A DNA stretch of 64,000 nt. It comes from an uncultured Alphaproteobacteria bacterium. Its GTDB lineage: Bacteria; Pseudomonadota; Alphaproteobacteria; Rhizobiales; Beijerinckiaceae. The notes under the pieces were generated by a model. The model did not search any database, had not been told where the DNA came from, and saw nothing but the letters and a program-made list of their open reading frames with translations. The DNA lies in contig CALKHP010000030.1 of the NCBI GenBank assembly GCA_937988775.1, positions 1 to 64,000 on the forward strand, in the 5' to 3' direction. The translations under genes and the position numbers were made by a program. Shown piece after piece: positions 28,362 to 37,679 of this stretch (position 1 is the first letter of the stretch; each line of letters starts with the position of its first letter).

Positions 28362-29460
28362 CGAAGCGCCTGTGGTGAAACGGAGAAATCTCGTCGGGAA
28401 ATCCGCCGGCGGCGACCGCGTCGGCCAGCATCTCGCTATGGGCGGCGGCGAGCGTGATGCCTGAATGGCACAGCGCGACGAAGGCGCCCGGATGGCTCTC
28501 GGACTGCGCATAGATCGGGTGGCCGTCGGGCGTCATCACGCGCAGGGCCGACCAATGCCGCACGAGCTTGGCGCGCCCCAGGAATGGCAGCGCCTGCACG
28601 GTGCGGCGCGCCATCGTCGCCGCCGCATCGACACTGGTCGCGAGGTCATAGCCGACCTCCTCCTGCGTCGCGCCGATCTGGAACGTGCCTTCCCCCGTCT
28701 GGCGGATTCCGCCGGCCGGCAGCGGCAGGATCGGCGCGAACCGCTCCGTGATCAGCATCTGCCCGCGCTGCGGGCGAACCGGCACGTCAAGCCCGACCTG
28801 CCGGGCAAGCGCGCCGCTGCCGTTGCCTGCGGCGATCAGGATCTTCGCCGCCCCATGCATGCCTTTGTCGGTCCGAACCTTGAAGATGCCCTGCTCACGC
28901 GTGATGGCGCGCACGGGCTGGTCCGACAACAACGTCCCGCCGAGTTCCTTGATGCCGCGCTGCAAGGCGAGCAACAGGCGCAGCGGATCGACATGCCCGT
29001 CGCGCCAGCAATAGCTCGCCCCGGCGACATCGGGGCCAAACGGCACGCCGGGCATCAGCTTTTCGAGCCCGGCGCGATCGAGCATCTCGAAGTCGCGTTC
29101 GCTGCCGCCCGGCCGGTTATGCAGGCGCATCAAGGTGCCTTCGCGGCTGGCAAGCTCCTCCTCGCCGAGGCAGAGCGTGACGCCGCCGCGACGCTGATAC
29201 TGGATGTCGCCAGCGATCTGCACCAGTTGCGCGGCCAGTTCGGGCCAGAGGTCGGAACTCCGTCGCGTCAGCCACTGGTACGGCGCCATGTCGAGGCCTT
29301 TACCCTGGACCCAGACCAGGCCACCATTGCCGCGCGCCGCTCGATAATCGAGATCGCCGCCATCCACGACGAGGGGTCGCAGCCCGCGCCGCGCCAGCCC
29401 GTAGGCGGCAGCGGCGCCCACCATGCCGGCGCCGATGACGATTACTTCCGCCTCGCGCAT
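28342..29460 (-). CDS. DAO-family FAD oxidoreductase (opine oxidase subunit B / HcnC-like)
   Basis: The 372-residue flavoprotein begins with the ADP-binding fold EVIVIGAGMVGAAAAYGLAR. It shows VWVQGKGLDMAPYQWLTRRS, ILIAAGNGSGALARQVGLDV, the substrate-domain region QMLITERFAPILPL and the C-terminal FAD contact ALCHSGITLAAAHSEMLADA. It oxidises a C-N bond in glycine-oxidase-like enzymes; with the two genes that follow it forms the heterotrimer known for HcnABC and octopine/nopaline oxidases. First gene of the unit, divergent from the LysR gene. Confidence 0.9.
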   Translation of the reverse strand: MREAEVIVIGAGMVGAAAAYGLARRGLRPLVVDGGDLDYRAARGNGGLVWVQGKGLDMAPYQWLTRRSSDLWPELAAQLVQIAGDIQYQRRGGVTLCLGEEELASREGTLMRLHNRPGGSERDFEMLDRAGLEKLMPGVPFGPDVAGASYCWRDGHVDPLRLLLALQRGIKELGGTLLSDQPVRAITREQGIFKVRTDKGMHGAAKILIAAGNGSGALARQVGLDVPVRPQRGQMLITERFAPILPLPAGGIRQTGEGTFQIGATQEEVGYDLATSVDAAATMARRTVQALPFLGRAKLVRHWSALRVMTPDGHPIYAQSESHPGAFVALCHSGITLAAAHSEMLADAVAAGGFPDEISPFHHRRFDVQKAA

Positions 29461-29667
29461 CGCCCCACTCCCGGTGAGAATTCCGTGTCCATGTTTTGAG
29501 AGGCGAGAGAACGGTGGTCAAAGAGTAAATATTTGGCGCATCATTCTGCGAAGTTATGGGCCCCGCCTTGTATTCGAGGCCCCTGCCATTTGCTGCTGAA
29601 GGCGCTTGCGGGATGGCCAGGCGCGGATTGCTCCCATCAACCGATCATTGCAGGATTGCTTCCCGAC
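29461..29667. promoter_or_regulatory. Divergent control region for opine-type cluster
   Basis: It separates the flavoenzyme operon from the divergent LysR gene. TTTGGCGCATCATTCTGCGAA near 29532-29552 is an imperfect dyad with GCGCA and TGCG half-sites and could be the LysR site. The match is loose and no promoter hexamers are certain. Confidence 0.3.
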
Positions 29668-30564
29668 ATGATGAACCTACGCCAGATAGAAGCCTTCAGG
29701 GCGGTCATCGAAACCGGTTCGGTCAGCCGGGCGGCAGAACGGCTGTCGATCTCGCAACCGGCCGTCAGCAAGCTGATCCAGAACCTGGAATACAGTACCA
29801 GGCTACCGCTATTCGAGCGCCGGCCCGGGCGCGTCCTGCCCACGGCGGAGGCGTTTTTGCTGTTCGATGAGATCGAGCGCATCGTCAAGAGCCTGAACAG
29901 CCTGCAACTCTTCGTCGCCGATATCCGCACCATGCATCACGCCAGCCTGCGCATCGGCGTGATGCCGGCGCTGTCGGTCGGCTTCATTCAGGATGTCCTC
30001 AAGGGTTACGTCGAAACCCATCCCGAGACGCGCATCGTCGTCCAGGCGCGCAGCACTATTAAGATCGTCGAGTGGCTGCTGGGCGGCAATATCGATATCG
30101 GGCTGTCGTCCCATCCAGTCGATCATCCGGAAATCATCCAACTGCCGCTATGCCGGCAGGCCTATGTCTGCATCATGCCGGTAGGCCACCGGCTCGCGAG
30201 CCGCGAATCTCTGGGGCCGGCCGATTTCGATGGCGAGCCGTTCATTTCGTTTTCACCGGAATCCGATGTCAGCATCGCCATCAGCCGGGTGTTCGAGGAG
30301 GCCGGCGTCAAGCCCAGGCTCCAGATCGAGGCCTCGATGGCGCCGACAATGTGTGCCTCGGTGGCGCGCGGCCTGGGCATCGCGCTGGTCAATCCGCTTT
30401 ATATCGGTGGCTTCGCCGATGTGATCACCCATCGGCCGTTCCTGCCCTTGATCGAAACGGAGGTCCGCGTGCTGCTACCGCGGCACCGGGCGCAGTCGCT
30501 CGCCACGCGGGCGTTTATCGACAGCGCCGAGACGTTCGTCGCCAGCTTGCCGCGCGGCTCATAA
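29668..30564 (+). CDS. LysR-family regulator (OccR/NocR-like)
   Basis: About 298 residues. The HTH is MNLRQIEAFRAVIETGSVSR with AAERLSISQPAVSKLIQNLE. The effector domain follows: SLRIGVMPALSVGFIQDVLK, IDIGLSSHPVDHPEIIQLPL, and SVARGLGIALVNPLYIGGFA. The MNLRQIEAFRAV start and the pattern of the effector domain resemble OccR and NocR, regulators of octopine and nopaline catabolism. ATG at 29668 or 29671 are both possible; the upstream extension is not family-like. Its position between the divergent oxidase operon and the importer operon suggests control of both, with an opine-like compound as inducer. Confidence 0.9.
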   Translation: MMNLRQIEAFRAVIETGSVSRAAERLSISQPAVSKLIQNLEYSTRLPLFERRPGRVLPTAEAFLLFDEIERIVKSLNSLQLFVADIRTMHHASLRIGVMPALSVGFIQDVLKGYVETHPETRIVVQARSTIKIVEWLLGGNIDIGLSSHPVDHPEIIQLPLCRQAYVCIMPVGHRLASRESLGPADFDGEPFISFSPESDVSIAISRVFEEAGVKPRLQIEASMAPTMCASVARGLGIALVNPLYIGGFADVITHRPFLPLIETEVRVLLPRHRAQSLATRAFIDSAETFVASLPRGS

Positions 30565-30675
30565 CGTAGCGCTATGGTGCGGGCAAAATAATGAATTTGA
30601 CGGTGGGCCAGCGACGCATACCGTAACGCCATAACATAATAAGAACTCACGGTTGGAAAATCAGCCGAGGAGGAT

Positions 30676-31647
30676 GTGTTGGGGATAGCGCGCTACATCA
30701 TCCGCAGACTGCTGTTCTCAATTGTGCTGATCCTGGGTGTCAGCATCATTATCTTCAGCCTGATCAATGCCATTGGCAATCCGATTCAGATTTTGCTGGC
30801 CGAGCGCCCCGGAATAAGTCCGGAAGCGCTCGACGCGATGAACCGTTACTACGGCCTCGATCAACCGATTCTTGTCCGCTACTTTTCGTGGCTCGGCCAT
30901 ATGGCCATCGGCGATTTCGGCACCAGCATCATGTACAATCAGCCGGTCTCGGAGATGTTGCGGCTCTGGGGCTGGGAAACGCTGAAGATCCAGGTACCGG
31001 CCATCCTTATCGCGCTGGTCATCGCCACGCTGATCGGCGTCACTGCGGCGCTGCGCCAATATTCGCGCACGGACTTCTCCGTGATGAGCGCGGCTCTGCT
31101 GGGGCAATCCCTGCCCGGTTTCTTCGTCGGCATCCTGCTCATCCTGATCTTTTCCTACTGGCTTGGCTGGACGCCGAGTTACGGCGCCTACTCGACGCGC
31201 ACCCTGCTGTTCAACAGCGTCATCGCCGATGGCCTGTGGCACATGATCCTGCCCGTCGCCATGCTCGCCTTCTTCAATACCGCGACGCTGACGCTGCTGA
31301 TGCGCTCCAACCTCGTCGATATCCTGCGCAACGACTTCATCATGGCGGCGCGTGCCAGCGGGCTGCCGGAGCGGCGCGTCGTCTACCGCCATGCCCTGCG
31401 CAATGCCTTCATCCCGGTGCTGACCTATCTCGGCATCCTGTTCGGCCTGATGCTCGGCACCGCGCCGGTGACCGAAACGGTGTTTACCTGGCCGGGCATC
31501 GGCTTCCTCTACATCGCGGCGATCCAACAACTCGACTATCCGGTGATCATGGCGGTGAGCATGACGATCACCGTGATGCTGATCGTGACGACCCTGCTGA
31601 CCGACATTGCCTATGTTTTCATCGATCCTCGCATGAGGCTGGAGTGA
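30676..31647 (+). CDS. Peptide/opine-type ABC transporter permease (DppB-like)
   Basis: The 323-residue permease starts IARYIIRRLLFSIVLILGVS and has SLINAIGNPIQILLA, the EAA loop FIMAARASGLPERRVVYRHA, and ends IAYVFIDPRMRLE. An AGGAGG lies only two bases before the GTG at 30676, so the TTG at 30679 may be the real start. It opens a plus-strand operon of seven genes through 38756. Codon use resembles its neighbours. Confidence 0.92.
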   Translation: MLGIARYIIRRLLFSIVLILGVSIIIFSLINAIGNPIQILLAERPGISPEALDAMNRYYGLDQPILVRYFSWLGHMAIGDFGTSIMYNQPVSEMLRLWGWETLKIQVPAILIALVIATLIGVTAALRQYSRTDFSVMSAALLGQSLPGFFVGILLILIFSYWLGWTPSYGAYSTRTLLFNSVIADGLWHMILPVAMLAFFNTATLTLLMRSNLVDILRNDFIMAARASGLPERRVVYRHALRNAFIPVLTYLGILFGLMLGTAPVTETVFTWPGIGFLYIAAIQQLDYPVIMAVSMTITVMLIVTTLLTDIAYVFIDPRMRLE

Positions 31648-31650
31648 GAG

Positions 31651-32604
31651 ATGACAGCAATCGATACCGTTTCTCCGGCATCGCCCCCGTCCTCGCCCGG
31701 GATACCGCTTGAGCAGCCGCCCGGCTTGTGGCGTCAGGGCTGGGCCCGTTTCAGGCGGAACAGGACCGGGATGCTCGGCCTCAGCCTGATCGTGTTTGTC
31801 GTGGTCGTGGCCGTCGCGGCGCCGTTGCTTGCGCCCTACGACCCGAACGACCAGTCGGCGATGCTCAATTTCGGGGCGCGCGCCGCACCGTCCCTGCTGC
31901 ATCCCTTCGGCACCGACCGCATGGGGTTCGACGTGCTGAGCCGGGTGATCTACGGCGCGCCGACGGCGCTGGCCGTCGGCCTTGGCGCGATGCTCGTCGC
32001 CTCGGTCATCGGCGTGGTGATCGGCGGCCTCAGCGGCTATATCGGCGGGCTCTCCGACGAGTTGATGATGCGGTTCACCGAGTTCTTCCTGGTGATCCCG
32101 GTCTTCATCGTCATCCTCGCCGTGGTCCGGCTGTTCGGGATCATCGTCGTCGGCACCTGGGCCGAGCGCATCCCGCATATCAACCTGATGACGATCATCG
32201 TCCTGCTCGGCCTGTTCGGCTGGCCGCCGATCGCGCGCATCACGCGCGCCGAATTCCTGCGCCTAAAACAGATGGAATTCGTCGAAGCGGCGCGCTGCAT
32301 CGGGGCGACCCGGCGCGACATCGTCGTGCGCCACATCCTGCCGAACGCCATGCCCTCGCTGGTGGTGATCATCGCCATCGGCATCGGCGGCGCCATCCTG
32401 GCGGAAGCGATGGTCAGCTTTCTCGGCTTCGGCGACCCCAAGGCGGTTAGCTGGGGCCAGCTGCTCTATTTCAACTACGAATCCCTGAAGGTTGCGCCCT
32501 GGGCATCGATCGCCCCGAGCATGGCGATCTTCATCACCGTGCTTGGCTTCAATCTCCTTGCGGATGGTCTTTCGGATGCATTCAACCCCCGCCTTAAGCA
32601 GTAA
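31651..32604 (+). CDS. Peptide/opine-type ABC transporter permease (DppC-like)
   Basis: The 317 residues have an OppC_N start (WARFRRNRTGMLGLSLIVFV), the periplasmic motif HPFGTDRMGFDVLSRVIYGA, the EAA loop FVEAARCIGATRRDIVVRHI with LPNAMPSLVV, and the end ITVLGFNLLADGLSDAFNPR. It has a longer loop than usual between helices (VRLFGIIVVGTWAERIPHIN), seen in some archaeal-like Dpp permeases. It overlaps the next ATPase gene by 29 bases. Confidence 0.92.
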   Translation: MTAIDTVSPASPPSSPGIPLEQPPGLWRQGWARFRRNRTGMLGLSLIVFVVVVAVAAPLLAPYDPNDQSAMLNFGARAAPSLLHPFGTDRMGFDVLSRVIYGAPTALAVGLGAMLVASVIGVVIGGLSGYIGGLSDELMMRFTEFFLVIPVFIVILAVVRLFGIIVVGTWAERIPHINLMTIIVLLGLFGWPPIARITRAEFLRLKQMEFVEAARCIGATRRDIVVRHILPNAMPSLVVIIAIGIGGAILAEAMVSFLGFGDPKAVSWGQLLYFNYESLKVAPWASIAPSMAIFITVLGFNLLADGLSDAFNPRLKQ

Positions 32605-33625
32605 AGCCGCGTTGCCGGCCGAGGAGGCGCCGCCGCTTCTGAAGGCCGAGGACCTGCACGTGCATTTCCGCACCGGCGCCGGCATCGTGCGCGCCGTCAA
32701 CGGCATCGACTTCACCGTCCGTGCCAAGGAAACGCTGGGGCTGGTCGGGGAATCCGGCAGCGGCAAGACGATCACCAGCCTGTCGCTGCTGCGCCTGGTG
32801 CCGCGCCCGGCCGAGATCGCCGGCGGCCGCATCCACTTCAACGGCCGCGATCTCATGACGCTTTCCGAGCGCGAGATGCAGGCGGTGCGCGGCAAGCACA
32901 TCGCCATGGTGTTCCAGAATCCGGCCTATTCGCTCAACCCGATCCTCTCGGTCGGCGACCAACTCAGCGAGATCTACGTCTGGCACGAGAAGGTCAGCCG
33001 GCAGGCGGCGTTCGATCGCGTCGCAGAGCTTTTCAACCTCGTCGGGATTACCGATGCCAAGACGCGGCTGCGCCAGTTCCCGCATGAACTGAGCGGCGGC
33101 ATCAAACAGCGCGTGTGCATCGCCCGCGCCTTGCTGTGCAATCCGGCCCTGATCCTGGCCGACGAGCCGACCACCAATCTCGACGTGACCATCCAGTCGC
33201 AGATCCTCGACCTGCTCGACCGGCTCAAGCACCGCTTCGGCACGTCGATGGTCCTGGTCACGCATGACATGGGCGTCGTCGCCCGCATGGCTGACCGCAT
33301 TGCCGTGATGTATGCGGGCCGCATGTGCGAGATCGCCGATGCGCGCACCATCTTCCACAACCCGCAGCATCCCTATACCCGTGCGCTGCTGACCAGCCTG
33401 CCGCGCGTCGACCGGCGCTACAGCGAAACACCCGGCGAGCGCCTGCCGGTGATCGGCGGGCGGCCGCCCAATCTCGCCGCGCCGCCAAGCGGCTGCCCGT
33501 TCCACGATCGCTGCGTCGAGGCGGAGCCTGCGTGCCAGGCCTTCGTGCCGCAGATGACCGAGATCGGACCGGGCCATGCAGTGAGTTGCCTGCGGCGCGG
33601 CAGTGCGGGGATACCAGTGCAATGA
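32576..33625 (+). CDS. Peptide/opine-type ABC transporter ATPase (DppD-like)
   Basis: About 349 residues from ATG 32576 (MHSTPALSSKAALPAEEAPP), inside the end of the permease gene. Walker A is GLVGESGSGKTITSLSLLRL, the signature ELSGGIKQRVCIARALLCNP, Walker B ALILADEPTTNLDVTIQSQI, and VTHDMG. The C-terminal domain has APPSGCPFHDRCVEAEPACQ. It overlaps the partner ATPase by ATGA. Confidence 0.93.
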   Translation: MHSTPALSSKAALPAEEAPPLLKAEDLHVHFRTGAGIVRAVNGIDFTVRAKETLGLVGESGSGKTITSLSLLRLVPRPAEIAGGRIHFNGRDLMTLSEREMQAVRGKHIAMVFQNPAYSLNPILSVGDQLSEIYVWHEKVSRQAAFDRVAELFNLVGITDAKTRLRQFPHELSGGIKQRVCIARALLCNPALILADEPTTNLDVTIQSQILDLLDRLKHRFGTSMVLVTHDMGVVARMADRIAVMYAGRMCEIADARTIFHNPQHPYTRALLTSLPRVDRRYSETPGERLPVIGGRPPNLAAPPSGCPFHDRCVEAEPACQAFVPQMTEIGPGHAVSCLRRGSAGIPVQ

Positions 33626-34683
33626 CGCTGCATGGTCGCGACACCGCCGGCGCGGCGGATGAAATCCTGCGGGTGGATAATCTTTGCAAGCTTTATCCGG
33701 TGCTCAGGCGCGGCGTGTTCCGCTCGCGCCAGACCGGGACCATCCGGGCGGTCGACGGCGTGTCGTTCAGCGTGCGCCGTGGCGAAACGCTCGGCCTGGT
33801 CGGCGAGAGCGGCTGCGGCAAGACGACGACGGCGCGTGCCATCCTGCATCTGATCGAGCCGACATCGGGCAGCGTGCATCTGGGGTCGACCGATATCTCG
33901 GAGGTGTTCCGCGAGGGCGATCGGCCCCGCGTGCTCGCTGCCAGGCGCCAGCTGCAATATATCTTCCAGGATCCCTATCTCTCGCTCAATCCGCGCTGGA
34001 CCATCGCCCAGACGCTGACCGAACCCTTGCGCGTCCACGGCCAGTTGCCTCCCGACCAATGGAACAAGCGGGTGGTCGAACTGCTGGAACTCGTCGGGCT
34101 CGAGGCGTATCACGCCTGGCGCTACCCGCATGAGTTCAGCGGCGGCCAGCGCCAGCGTGTCGGCATCGCGCGCGCCCTCGCCGTCGAGCCGGACGTGGTG
34201 ATCTGCGACGAACCGGTCTCGTCCCTCGATGTGTCGGTGCGCGCGCAAATCCTCAATCTTCTCGCCGACCTGCAGGCGAGCCTCGGGCTGACCTATCTCT
34301 ACATTTCGCACGATCTCAGCTCGGTGCGCTTCATCAGCACGCGCGTGGCGGTGATGTATCTCGGCCAGATCGTCGAGATCGCCGATGTCGATACGCTCTT
34401 CGAGCGGCCGCGCCACCACTACACCTACGCGCTTCTCAAGGCGATCCCGGTGCCCGACCCCGATGCCGATATCGGCGACACGGTGCTGAAGGGCGAGGTG
34501 CCGAGCGCCATGAACGTGCCGAGCGGCTGCCGTTTCCATCCGCGCTGCCCGGCCGCGCTGCCGATCTGCGCCAAGGTCGTCCCCGAACTCAAACAATCTT
34601 CCGGCGCCAATCATGCGGTCGCCTGCCACAACCCGCGATCGGACACAGCAATCGTCAGGAATTCAACTGGAGCAATCGCATGA
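33622..34683 (+). CDS. Peptide/opine-type ABC transporter ATPase (DppF-like)
   Basis: About 353 residues from ATG 33622. It shows GETLGLVGESGCGKTTTARA (Walker A), YIFQDPYLSLNPRWTIAQTL, FSGGQRQRVGIARALAVEPD and VVICDEPVSSLDVSVRAQIL, ISHDLS, and the C-terminal NVPSGCRFHPRCPAALPICA. The open frame further upstream overlaps the partner gene and is not used. It ends in the ATGA overlap with the flavoenzyme gene, so translation of the whole operon is coupled. Confidence 0.93.
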   Translation: MTLHGRDTAGAADEILRVDNLCKLYPVLRRGVFRSRQTGTIRAVDGVSFSVRRGETLGLVGESGCGKTTTARAILHLIEPTSGSVHLGSTDISEVFREGDRPRVLAARRQLQYIFQDPYLSLNPRWTIAQTLTEPLRVHGQLPPDQWNKRVVELLELVGLEAYHAWRYPHEFSGGQRQRVGIARALAVEPDVVICDEPVSSLDVSVRAQILNLLADLQASLGLTYLYISHDLSSVRFISTRVAVMYLGQIVEIADVDTLFERPRHHYTYALLKAIPVPDPDADIGDTVLKGEVPSAMNVPSGCRFHPRCPAALPICAKVVPELKQSSGANHAVACHNPRSDTAIVRNSTGAIA

Positions 34684-35783
34684 AAGCCATCGTTATCGGA
34701 GGCGGCGTCGTCGGTTCGGCTGTCGCCTTTCGCCTGACCGAAGCAGGCGCCAAGGTGACGCTGATCGAGGCAAACCGCATCGGCGGCGGCACCTCGGGCA
34801 TGAGCTATGCCTGGGTCAATTCCAATCACAAGCCGCCGCGCAACTACCACGATCTCAACGTCGCCGGCATGAAGGCTCATGCCAGCCTGAAGCAGGAGTT
34901 CGACGAGACGCCGTGGTATCATCCCTCAGGCGGCATCGAATGGGCCGGGACGGAAGAGGACCGCACCGCGCTCAAGACCAAGGCCGAGCAGGTCAAGGCC
35001 TGGGGCTACACCAACGAGTTCATCAGCCGCAAGGAGCTTGCCGAACTCGAGCCAGACCTCGATCTCGACCGGTTCGACGAGTTGACGATCAGCTATTGCC
35101 GCGAGGAGGCGTGGATCGACCCGGTCGTCTACGCCAATGCGATGGTCAAGCGCGCCGTCAAGGGCGGCGCCAGGCTGCTGATCGGCCTGAAGGTCGTCGA
35201 CATGCTCGTGCGTAACGGCGCCGTGAAGGGGGTCAAGACCAGCGACGGTGCCGTCCACGAAGCCGATGTCGTGGTGAACTGCGCCGGCCGCTGGGCCGAC
35301 ACGGTCGGCGAGGACACGCAGTTGCGCGTGCCGCTGGCGCCGACAATCGGCTTCCTGGTGTTCACGCCGCCGGTCGCCACCAGCGTTGCGCACCCGATCC
35401 GCAATTCCAACGTGCAGTTCAGGCCGGATGGCGCCGGCCGGCTGATGATGCGGGCCGGCGATCTCGACAAGCAGGTCACGCTCGACACCACGCCCTCGCC
35501 GACACTGGCGCCGGCGCTCGAGGCGATGCGCCGCGTGGCAGAGCTGATCCCAAGCTTGAAGGGTGTCGCGCCGGAAGCCGCCCGCATCACGGCGCGGCCG
35601 ATCCCCGAGGATGGCCTGTCCGCTGTCGGACCGGTGCCGCGTGTCGCCAACTACTTTCTCGTGGTCAGCCATAGCGGCGTGACGCTGTCCCCGCATCTCG
35701 CCAGGGCCGCAGCCGACGAGATCGTCCACGGCAAGATCCACCCCGAGCTTAACGACTTTCGCCCCAGCCGCTTTTTCAACTGA
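34680..35783 (+). CDS. DAO-family FAD-dependent oxidoreductase
   Basis: The 367-residue flavoprotein starts MKAIVIGGGVVGSAVAFRLT and has VTLIEANRIGGGTSGMSYAW, VNSNHKPPRNYHDLNVAGM and WIDPVVYANAMVKRAVKGGA. The C-terminal FAD motif is YFLVVSHSGVTLSPHLARAA. It is of glycine/sarcosine/D-amino-acid oxidase type, i.e. it oxidises a secondary or primary amine. It differs from the HcnC-like enzyme at 28.3-29.5 kb and lies inside the importer operon, so it probably acts on the imported amine or its first product. Confidence 0.9.
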   Translation: MKAIVIGGGVVGSAVAFRLTEAGAKVTLIEANRIGGGTSGMSYAWVNSNHKPPRNYHDLNVAGMKAHASLKQEFDETPWYHPSGGIEWAGTEEDRTALKTKAEQVKAWGYTNEFISRKELAELEPDLDLDRFDELTISYCREEAWIDPVVYANAMVKRAVKGGARLLIGLKVVDMLVRNGAVKGVKTSDGAVHEADVVVNCAGRWADTVGEDTQLRVPLAPTIGFLVFTPPVATSVAHPIRNSNVQFRPDGAGRLMMRAGDLDKQVTLDTTPSPTLAPALEAMRRVAELIPSLKGVAPEAARITARPIPEDGLSAVGPVPRVANYFLVVSHSGVTLSPHLARAAADEIVHGKIHPELNDFRPSRFFN

Positions 35784-35824
35784 GGACAAGCGCGGCGGTC
35801 TCTCGTCTACAAGAGGAGGAAACC

Positions 35825-37561
35825 ATGCCCATCAAACAGAACCGCAGGAACTTTCTGAAAACGGTCGGCGCAACATCGGTGGCTCTCGGCGTATTGCCGC
35901 ATCAGGCCCAGGCCGCCTCACCATTTTTCAAGCTCTACATGATGATCCCCAACAACCAGCCGGCGCGCATGATCTGGGGTACTCTCGCCGCCCAGCAGAT
36001 CAGCAAGCTTGGCGTCGACGTGATCTCGAGCTTCGTGCCGTTCACGGTCATCGCGCCGCGCCGCACGACCGGCCAGGGGAAAACCTATCCCGAAGGCGGC
36101 TGGGACGCGTATCTTGAGCGCTACTACTACAACTCGATCACGCCCGTGCCGAGCAACCTGTTCAGCAGCAAGGCGTTTCCCCCGGCCGGACAGAATTTCT
36201 ACTATGTCGACGATCCCCAGATCGACAAGTCGCTCGAGGATTACGGTAGTTCTCTCGATGCCAAGGCCAGAATGGACGCGATCCACCGCTTCGAGAAGCG
36301 TTGGTACGATATACAACCGATGACGATCCTGTTCTACCCGCGCGACGTCATCGCGGTAAACCCGAAGCTGAAAGGCTTCACCGCGACGACCTTCAACCCG
36401 GTGTTCTTCCCGGACCCGGAAAACTGGGAGATCGAAGGCCAGGGTGACAATGCGACCTCGGCCTTCGCTTCGTGGGCGCCACCGTCCAATCTCATCCCGA
36501 TGTATACGATCGGCTACAATGAGTCGAACATATTCGGGCCGGTCTACAACCGCCTTTACGAGTACGAGAACTGGGAAACCAAGAAGGTCGTCCCGGGGCT
36601 TGCCCTCAGCCACACCATGTCGGCCGACGGCAAACACTGGGTCATCAAGCTGCGGGAAGGCGTCAAATGGCATAGCGGGGAGGACTTCACCGCCAAGGAC
36701 GTGAAGTTCACCTGGGATACGATCATGAACAAGGCCTATGCCAGCCCGTTCCAGGCGGCCTTCGTGGAGGTGTTCGGGACCACCGACGCCTACAAGATCA
36801 CCGGCCCGCACGAGATCACGGTCGATCTGCCCAAATTCACCATCCTGTTCGAGAACTGGCTGATGACCGCGATGCAGGTCATGCCGGAACATGCCTACAA
36901 GGATATCAAGCCGGAGCAGCTTCGTGGCCATCCGGCCAATACCTGGCTCGGCACCTACACGGTCAAACTCTCCAACGGCAAGACTTATACGGCGCGCGGC
37001 GGCATCGGCACCGGCCCCTGGAAGGCGACGGGTCAGGACCCGACGCGCAAGGCCTACAAGTTCGAGAAGAACGAACACTACTGGAAGAAGACGCCGGGCA
37101 ACGTGAAGACCTTCTTCGTGGTCAATATCTCGGGCTCGGATTCGGTCTTGAGCGCGCTCAAGGCCGGCGAGATCGACGCCCACGATCCGATGTACGATAT
37201 CGGCTCGCTGGTCAGCACCATCGACCCGAGCTGGGGCAAGGTGCACAGCTTCGACTCCTATAAGTGGCAGCACGTCTGCTACAATCTCAAGCATCCGGTG
37301 TTCGGCACCGGCGTCGACACGCCGCTCGGCAAGAAGGATCCGTCGCGCGCGGCGGAAGCGGCCGCCTATGTCCGCCTCGCCTTCAGCCACGCCATGCCAC
37401 GCGAGCAGATCGTCAAGGAAATCGCCGCCGGCTATGGCGAGCCCGGAACGGTTCCGATGCCGTATACCGCGCCGGAATACGATCATGAAATGTTGAAGCC
37501 GATTGCTTACGACATGGACTTGGCGCGCGAATACATGACGAAAGCCGGTTATACTTACTGA
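35825..37561 (+). CDS. Solute-binding protein, family 5, apparently circularly permuted
   Basis: The 578-residue periplasmic protein has a twin-arginine-like signal (NRRNFLKTVGATSVALGVLP, cleavage near residue 30). After it, residues ~35-200 look like the C-terminal part of a normal SBP_bac_5 protein: FKLYMMIPNNQPAR, QQISKLGVDVISSFVPF, WDAYLERYYYN, and EKRWYDIQPMTILFYPRDVI. Residues ~209-578 then give the usual N-terminal part: NIFGPVYNRLYEYENW, KLREGVKWHSGEDFTAKDVK, GTGPWKATGQDPTRKAYKFE and RLAFSHAMPREQIVKEIAAG. The end AREYMTKAGYTY is the point where a normal protein would go into the segment found here at the start. The frame is intact and it is the only binding protein of this operon. Confidence 0.85.
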   Translation: MPIKQNRRNFLKTVGATSVALGVLPHQAQAASPFFKLYMMIPNNQPARMIWGTLAAQQISKLGVDVISSFVPFTVIAPRRTTGQGKTYPEGGWDAYLERYYYNSITPVPSNLFSSKAFPPAGQNFYYVDDPQIDKSLEDYGSSLDAKARMDAIHRFEKRWYDIQPMTILFYPRDVIAVNPKLKGFTATTFNPVFFPDPENWEIEGQGDNATSAFASWAPPSNLIPMYTIGYNESNIFGPVYNRLYEYENWETKKVVPGLALSHTMSADGKHWVIKLREGVKWHSGEDFTAKDVKFTWDTIMNKAYASPFQAAFVEVFGTTDAYKITGPHEITVDLPKFTILFENWLMTAMQVMPEHAYKDIKPEQLRGHPANTWLGTYTVKLSNGKTYTARGGIGTGPWKATGQDPTRKAYKFEKNEHYWKKTPGNVKTFFVVNISGSDSVLSALKAGEIDAHDPMYDIGSLVSTIDPSWGKVHSFDSYKWQHVCYNLKHPVFGTGVDTPLGKKDPSRAAEAAAYVRLAFSHAMPREQIVKEIAAGYGEPGTVPMPYTAPEYDHEMLKPIAYDMDLAREYMTKAGYTY

Positions 37562-37570
37562 ACCCGACGC

Positions 37571-37601
37571 CGTCACGGGAGGGTTTCCCTCTCCCGTGAC
37601 G
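37571..37601 (+). terminator. Strong hairpin between binding-protein and dehydrogenase genes
   Basis: CGTCACGGGAG pairs perfectly with CTCCCGTGACG across a 9-base loop, 10 bases after the stop codon. No T-run follows, so it may be an attenuator or mRNA 3'-end stabiliser that keeps the binding protein expressed above the downstream gene. Confidence 0.55.
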
Positions 37602-37679
37602 CACCATCTTGACCAATCCAGTGCCGTTTACTGCGGCGCGAAGCCATCCCCGCTGCCCTCATGAACAAGGAAATCCGCC

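Noticed and set aside
30718..32178. A 486-codon minus-strand open frame across the two permease genes
   Set aside because: It is antisense to both DppB- and DppC-like genes and its product is low-complexity, His/Asp/Gln/Arg-rich; a shadow.
35918..37576. A 552-codon minus-strand open frame opposite the permuted binding protein
   Set aside because: Composition and position mark it as a shadow; the plus-strand gene has a signal peptide and SBP motifs.
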